26,984 nt of DNA from Bacillota bacterium (GTDB taxonomy: Bacteria; Bacillota; Clostridia; Clostridiales; Clostridiaceae): positions 1 to 26,984 of the forward strand of contig JAEXLD010000021.1 of the NCBI GenBank assembly GCA_023445445.1, read 5' to 3'. This document shows, piece by piece, positions 23,065-26,984 of this stretch (the stretch's first letter is position 1; every line of letters starts with the position of its first letter). Both the position numbers and the translations under genes were made by a program. The notes below the pieces were generated by a model. The model worked only from the letters and a program-made list of their open reading frames with translations. It did not search any database and was not told the DNA's origin.

Positions 23065-23718
23065 ATGGATTTAAAAGAAGAATTAATAAAATATTATCCT
23101 TTCTTAATGGATTTAGATAGTGAAATTTTAGACATTATATTAAAGAGAGTTTTAGTAAGTAATTATGAAGTAGGGGAAAATGTATTTAGCAATAAAGTTA
23201 GCTGTATAGGATTCTCATTTATATTAGAAGGACGACTTAGAATATACAAAATAGGGGATGACGGCAAAGAAGTAACTTTATATAGAATAGGAAAAGGGGA
23301 TAGTTGTTTTAATACAATTTTATGCGCATTAACAGATTCAGATGAAGTTTCTTTTGCAGATGTTGAAGAAAATGCAGTAATTGCAATTCTGCCAATGGAT
23401 TTGTTTAAAAGATATTTAATAAACAATAACAGTTTTTTAAAGTACATGTTTAGAAATTTATATAATAAATTTGAAAATGTAGTAGAAGGCTTTGAAAAGG
23501 TAACTTTTAGTAGCATTGAAAATAGAATTATTGATTATTTTAATTTAAAGCTTACAGATAATCATGGTGCTAAAATTATATATACAACTCATGAAAAAAT
23601 TGCTGCTGATATTGGATCATCAAGAGAAGTAGTAAGTAGAAGTTTAAAAGGCCTTGAAAAAAGAGGAGTATTAGAACTTGGAAGAGGAAAAATAAAAATA
23701 AAAAACTGGATTTACTAA
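23065..23718 (+). CDS. Crp/Fnr-family transcriptional regulator
   Basis: A 217-residue regulator. The N-terminal cyclic-nucleotide-binding-like beta roll (about 20-125) has ILEGRLRIYKIGDDGKEVTL and GKGDSCFNTILCAL. A long dimerisation helix is followed by a winged helix-turn-helix with THEKIAADIGSSREVVSRSL (about 170-195), the Crp/Fnr recognition pattern. The CxxC cluster that binds iron-sulfur in Fnr is absent at the N-terminus. The few Cys (about 47, 80 and 86) lie inside the sensor domain and could respond to redox. The signal and targets are not readable. A GGGGGA site lies upstream. The terminator just ahead leaves little room for a separate promoter, so read-through from the glutaredoxin gene or attenuation may control expression. 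Confidence 0.9.
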   Translation: MDLKEELIKYYPFLMDLDSEILDIILKRVLVSNYEVGENVFSNKVSCIGFSFILEGRLRIYKIGDDGKEVTLYRIGKGDSCFNTILCALTDSDEVSFADVEENAVIAILPMDLFKRYLINNNSFLKYMFRNLYNKFENVVEGFEKVTFSSIENRIIDYFNLKLTDNHGAKIIYTTHEKIAADIGSSREVVSRSLKGLEKRGVLELGRGKIKIKNWIY

Positions 23719-23723
23719 TTTAA

Positions 23724-23752
23724 CTTGACAAATGGATAACAATATCTTAAAA
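23724..23752 (+). promoter_or_regulatory. Consensus promoter of the ArsR-family gene
   Basis: TTGACA at 23724-23729 and TAAAAT at 23747-23752 are 17 nt apart. The -35 box is a perfect match and the -10 matches at five of six positions. Confidence 0.8.
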
Positions 23753-23755
23753 TCT

Positions 23756-23770
23756 GAATATAGTAATATT
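23756..23770 (+). promoter_or_regulatory. Palindromic operator candidate for the ArsR-family repressor
   Basis: AATATTAGTAATATT is a perfect 7-1-7 inverted repeat that begins 4 nt after the -10 box, across the predicted transcription start. ArsR-family repressors usually bind AT-rich inverted repeats in this position and control their own gene. The assignment is inferred from position and symmetry. Confidence 0.55.
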
Positions 23771-23824
23771 ATTGACATTAAAATAACAATCTAAGAAGAA
23801 ATGGAAATAAATTAATGGGGTGGT

Positions 23825-24112
23825 ATGGTGGATAGTAATTATAAGCAATATGAGGATGTAGCAGAATTCTTAAAGGTTTTGGCCCATCCAGTAAGACTTT
23901 GTATAGTAAAAAATCTTTTGGAAAAGGGAAATTGTAATGTGACTAATATGCATAGTTGCCTAGGAATGCCACAGTCAACCATTTCTCAACACTTACAAAA
24001 GCTTAAGAGCATAGGAATTATTAAGGGTGAAAGAAAAGGCTTAGAAATAGTCTATGAAGTAGTAGATAAAAGGGCTGAAAAAATAATAGAAGCCTTGTTA
24101 GATAAAGAATAA
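23825..24112 (+). CDS. ArsR-family transcriptional regulator
   Basis: A 95-residue winged-helix repressor of the ArsR/SmtB family. Residues 14-35 (EFLKVLAHPVRLCIVKNLLEKG) are the typical first helices, 37-62 contain the helix-turn-helix GMPQSTISQHLQKLKSIGII and 65-80 are the wing. The metal-binding ELCVCD motif of ArsR is not present. Instead there are Cys26, Cys37 and Cys45, so thiol-based sensing is possible. The C-terminal Cys of the SqrR/BigR persulfide sensors is missing. ATG 23825 is used here; GTG 23828, three bases on, has better spacing to the GGGG site and would drop the first residue. It lies upstream of the CoA-disulfide/persulfide reductase gene, the likely target, and ends in a terminator. 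Confidence 0.9.
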   Translation: MVDSNYKQYEDVAEFLKVLAHPVRLCIVKNLLEKGNCNVTNMHSCLGMPQSTISQHLQKLKSIGIIKGERKGLEIVYEVVDKRAEKIIEALLDKE

Positions 24113-24118
24113 AATAAA

Positions 24119-24144
24119 AATACTCCAAAATGGAGTGTTTTTTT
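24119..24144 (+). terminator. Rho-independent terminator after the ArsR-family gene
   Basis: AATACTCCA and TGGAGTGTT form a 9-bp stem with an AAA loop and a run of T. The reductase gene therefore needs its own promoter in 24145-24312. A weak one (TTATAA at 24143-24148, CATAAT at 24166-24171) can be proposed. Confidence 0.8.
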
Positions 24145-24312
24145 ATAACACATATATCTATAAATCATAATATAGTAATATACAGATAAATAATAACTAA
24201 GAACTAATAGATAAAAGTTAATAGTTTAAAAATAAAAGTTAAATATGGTAACTAAGGGTTAGGGACCAATAAATTTAGAGAATTAATAATATAAATGCCA
24301 GGAGGATTAATA

Positions 24313-26787
24313 ATGAAACAAAAAGTATTGATAATTGGAGGAGTTGCTGCTGGAGCGTCAGCTGCAGCTAGACTTAGAAGATTAAAGGAAGATATAGAGA
24401 TAGTAATTTTTGAAAGAGGAGAGTATATTTCTTTTGCAAATTGTGGATTACCTTATTATGTAGGGGAAGTAATTGAAGATAGAGAAGCACTTTTACTTCA
24501 AACACCTGAAAAAATGAAGGATAGATTTAATATAGATGTAAGAATAAATAGTGAAGTTGTAGAAGTAAATCCAGCTAATAAAACAGTAAAAGTAAAAAAT
24601 AAAGATAACATGTATGATGAAAGCTATGATTATTTAGTATTAGCACCGGGGGCAAAACCAATAACTCCCAATTTACCAGGAATAGATAGTAATAAAATAT
24701 TTACTGTTAGAAATGTTTCAGATATAGATAAGATAAAATCCTATGTAGACCAAAACACTACAAAATCAGCAGTGGTTATAGGTGGTGGATTTATAGGTAT
24801 TGAAATGGCAGAAAATTTAAAGGAAAAAGATATTAATGTAACTTTAATTGAAGCTGCTCCACACATTTTAGCACCTTTTGATTCAGATTTTTCTAATATA
24901 ATTGAAAAAGAGTTAAATGACAATGAAGTAAGTATTATTTTAAATAATAAAGTTGTAGCTTTTTCAGAAGAAGGAAATTCAATAAATGTAGTTTTAGATG
25001 ATAAAAGAGTTATTAAAGCTGATATGGTTATTTCAGCTATAGGGGTAATGCCTGACACAAGATTTATAAAGGATACTGGAATAAAACTTGGTGAAAGAGG
25101 ACATATAGTAGTAAATGATCATATGGAAACTAGTATAAAAGGAATATATGCAGGAGGAGATGCTGTAGTTGTTAAAGACTATGTAAATGGAAAAGAAGCC
25201 TTTATTCCACTTGCAGGACCAGCTAATAAGCATGGAAGAATTATTGCAGATAATATTGCAGGACTAGATAGTGTTTACAAAGGAACTCTTGGAACTTCAA
25301 TAATTAAAGTATTTGATATGGCAGCTGCTTCAACAGGTAATAACGAAAGAACTTTAAATAGATATGGGATAGAATATGATAAAGTTTATTTACATCCTAT
25401 GAGCCATGCAGGATATTATCCTAATGCTATTCCACTAACTATTAAAGTTATTTACGATAAAGAAGGAAAAATATTAGGAGCACAAGTATTAGGATACGAA
25501 GGCGTAGACAAATTTATAGATGTAATTGCAACTTCTATAAAGTTTGCTGGAAGAATGGAAGATTTAGCAGAATTAGATTTAGCTTATGCACCACCATTTT
25601 TATCAGCAAAATCTCCAGCAAATATGGCTGGATTTATGGCAGAAAACCAAAGAAAAGGCTTAGTTAAGTTGATAAACATAGATGAATTAAATAATTTTGA
25701 TAGTAATAAACAAATATTATTAGACGTTAGAGATAAGGAAGAAGTAGAACTTGGAAGCATAGAAAATTCAATAAATATACCACTTAATGATTTAAGAAGT
25801 AATTTAGATAAGTTAGATAAAAATAAAGAAATATTAGTATATTGTGCTGTTGGTCTAAGAGGATATATTGCATCAAGATTATTAACATCCCATGGATTTA
25901 ATGTTAGAAACTTAAATGGTGGATACAAAACTTATTCAAATTTTGATTATAAAGCTAAGACTATAGAGTTTAATGAAAGAGAAGAAGATTTAGTAATGCA
26001 AGAAGTTGCTTTAGATAAAGTTAGAGAATTAAATGCAACTGGATTATCTTGTCCAGGGCCTTTAATGCAAGTTAAGATGACAATGGATACTATGTTTGAT
26101 GGAGAAGTATTAAAGGTTAAAGCTTCAGATCCAGGATTCTATAGAGATATACAAGCATGGGCAGACAAAACAAATAATAGATTAGTAAATATAGAAAAAA
26201 ACAAAGGTATAATTGAAGCTACACTTATGAAATGCTCAAATCAATTATTAAATGAAAATGAGCTACAAAATAAAATAGCAAAGGATCTTGGAAAAGGAGC
26301 AACCTTAGCACCAGTTAGGGATGGCCAAACTATGGTAGTATTTAGTGGAGATTTAGATAAAGCTATAGCATCATTTATTATTGCAAATGGAGCAGCTACT
26401 ATGGGTAAACATGTTACAATGTTCTTTACATTCTGGGGATTAAATGTACTTAGAAAACCACAAAAGGTTAAGACTCCTAAGAATATAATAGAAAAAGCCT
26501 TTGGTATGATGATGCCAAGAGGAAGTAAAAAGCTAGGTCTTTCAAGAATGAACATGGGTGGCATGGGTGCTAAAATGATTAGAGGTGTCATGAAAAATAA
26601 AAATATTCAATCTTTAGAAGATCTTATGGAAGCAGCTATTGAAAGTGGAGTAGAAATAGTAGCTTGCACAATGTCAATGGATGTAATGGGAATTAAAAAA
26701 GAAGAATTAATTGATGGAATAACTTATGGTGGAGTTGGATATTATCTAGGTCAAGCAGATGATTCAAATATAAATTTATTTATATAG
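24313..26787 (+). CDS. Four-domain CoA-disulfide/persulfide reductase with rhodanese, TusA and DsrE-like domains
   Basis: An 824-residue fusion. Residues 1-440 are a flavoprotein disulfide reductase of the CoA-disulfide reductase type: FAD site VLIIGGVAAGASAAARLRR, active Cys44 in FANCGLPYYVG, NAD(P) site VVIGGGFIGIEMAENL, then FAD motif GIYAGGDAV and a dimerisation domain. Residues about 450-545 are a rhodanese with Cys511 in VYCAVGLRG. Residues about 565-640 are a TusA-like sulfur carrier with Cys580 in LSCPGP. Residues about 665-824 are a DsrE2-like domain with Cys785 in VACTMSMDVMG. Reductase-rhodanese fusions reduce CoA persulfides or disulfides with NAD(P)H and release sulfide. The added domains suggest sulfur relay within one chain. 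ATG 24313 is chosen because AGGAGG lies 7 nt upstream, overlapping the alternative ATG 24295. Confidence 0.92.
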   Translation: MKQKVLIIGGVAAGASAAARLRRLKEDIEIVIFERGEYISFANCGLPYYVGEVIEDREALLLQTPEKMKDRFNIDVRINSEVVEVNPANKTVKVKNKDNMYDESYDYLVLAPGAKPITPNLPGIDSNKIFTVRNVSDIDKIKSYVDQNTTKSAVVIGGGFIGIEMAENLKEKDINVTLIEAAPHILAPFDSDFSNIIEKELNDNEVSIILNNKVVAFSEEGNSINVVLDDKRVIKADMVISAIGVMPDTRFIKDTGIKLGERGHIVVNDHMETSIKGIYAGGDAVVVKDYVNGKEAFIPLAGPANKHGRIIADNIAGLDSVYKGTLGTSIIKVFDMAAASTGNNERTLNRYGIEYDKVYLHPMSHAGYYPNAIPLTIKVIYDKEGKILGAQVLGYEGVDKFIDVIATSIKFAGRMEDLAELDLAYAPPFLSAKSPANMAGFMAENQRKGLVKLINIDELNNFDSNKQILLDVRDKEEVELGSIENSINIPLNDLRSNLDKLDKNKEILVYCAVGLRGYIASRLLTSHGFNVRNLNGGYKTYSNFDYKAKTIEFNEREEDLVMQEVALDKVRELNATGLSCPGPLMQVKMTMDTMFDGEVLKVKASDPGFYRDIQAWADKTNNRLVNIEKNKGIIEATLMKCSNQLLNENELQNKIAKDLGKGATLAPVRDGQTMVVFSGDLDKAIASFIIANGAATMGKHVTMFFTFWGLNVLRKPQKVKTPKNIIEKAFGMMMPRGSKKLGLSRMNMGGMGAKMIRGVMKNKNIQSLEDLMEAAIESGVEIVACTMSMDVMGIKKEELIDGITYGGVGYYLGQADDSNINLFI

Positions 26788-26824
26788 TGAATAAGTAAGA
26801 TTTAATAGATAATAGATAATAAAG

Positions 26825-26859
26825 AATAAAGGAGCTGTTGCTACAGCTCCTTTATTTAT
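26825..26859 (+). terminator. Rho-independent terminator of the reductase gene
   Basis: AATAAAGGAGCTGT and ACAGCTCCTTTATT form a perfect 14-bp stem with a TGCT loop, ending in a T-rich tail. Confidence 0.9.
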
Positions 26860-26871
26860 TGTATTTAGAAT

Positions 26872-26984
26872 ACCCCGCGTTAGACGTGGGGTTCAAAAGA
26901 GCTTATAGCTTTGGGCACAATAAAAAAACTCCTTCTGATATAATAAAAATGCGGTCTGGCAACTGCATTAATATCAGAAGGAGG
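26872..26984 (+). mobile_element. Probable left end of an IS200/IS605-type element
   Basis: A compact hairpin, ACCCCGCGT, TAG loop, ACGTGGGGT (26872-26892, one G-U pair), is followed by a small AGCT-TAT-AGCT hairpin and a long hairpin at 26929-26983 whose 3' arm contains the ribosome binding site AAGGAGG at the very end of the window. Subterminal palindromes and a hairpin that hides the transposase ribosome binding site are features of IS200. A tnpA gene would begin just beyond the edge; that is inference. Confidence 0.5.
26929..26984 (+). promoter_or_regulatory. Hairpin sequestering a Shine-Dalgarno sequence
   Basis: CTCCTTCTGATAT (26929-26941) and ATATCAGAAGGAG (26971-26983) are perfect complements. 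Inside lies a second short stem, AATGC at 26948-26952 with GCATT at 26965-26969. AAGGAGG at 26978-26984 is in the 3' arm, so the ribosome binding site of the next gene would be masked when the RNA folds. Confidence 0.65.

Overview
The window is very AT-rich, uses short AGGAGG-type ribosome binding sites and strong sigma-A-like promoters, and carries clostridial spore-germination genes. It therefore comes from a low-GC spore-forming Firmicute, most likely Clostridium sensu stricto. A GerAB-type gene diverging from a gerKA-gerKC pair is the arrangement described for the gerK locus of Clostridium perfringens, so that species or a close relative is plausible. The species cannot be fixed from the sequence alone.

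Layout. (1) 1-3038: germinant receptor locus, with the 5' end of gerKB on the minus strand, a degraded cell-wall-binding-repeat remnant in the gap, then gerKA-gerKC. (2) 3174-6311: a soluble GAF-GGDEF protein, a small P-loop protein of unknown role, and tyrS behind its own promoter with no T-box. (3) 6366-10815, minus strand: two tandem paralogous lipoproteins (TPR, Ig-like domain and an unfamiliar C-terminal domain), then an OmpR-type response regulator and its histidine kinase. (4) 10975-13953: a FliK-like protein, a stand-alone FlhB C-terminal-domain protein (compare Bacillus YlqG/YlqH) and a metallophosphoesterase. (5) 14110-16666: a small membrane protein with an EF-hand-like loop, then feoA-feoB for ferrous iron uptake. 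(6) 16798-18051: an IS1595-like insertion sequence with perfect 18-bp terminal inverted repeats; its transposase ORF is open but has lost recognisable catalytic residues. (7) 18299-26787: a redox, thiol and sulfur cluster of cydD-cydC, a YgbA-type protein behind a perfect Fur box, a DUF454 membrane protein, a glutaredoxin-like protein, a Crp/Fnr regulator, an ArsR regulator and a four-domain CoA-disulfide/persulfide reductase. (8) 26872-26984: what looks like the left end of an IS200/IS605-type element, with a hairpin that hides a Shine-Dalgarno sequence at the window edge.

The most coherent theme is in the last 9 kb. Thiol export (CydDC), glutaredoxin-type thiol exchange and persulfide handling (NAD(P)H-dependent reductase fused to rhodanese, TusA and DsrE-like domains) sit next to a nitric-oxide-linked gene and three regulatory inputs: Fur-type sites, a Crp/Fnr protein and an ArsR protein with its own palindromic operator candidate. 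Most functional calls rest on motif recognition by eye, and no database search was possible.
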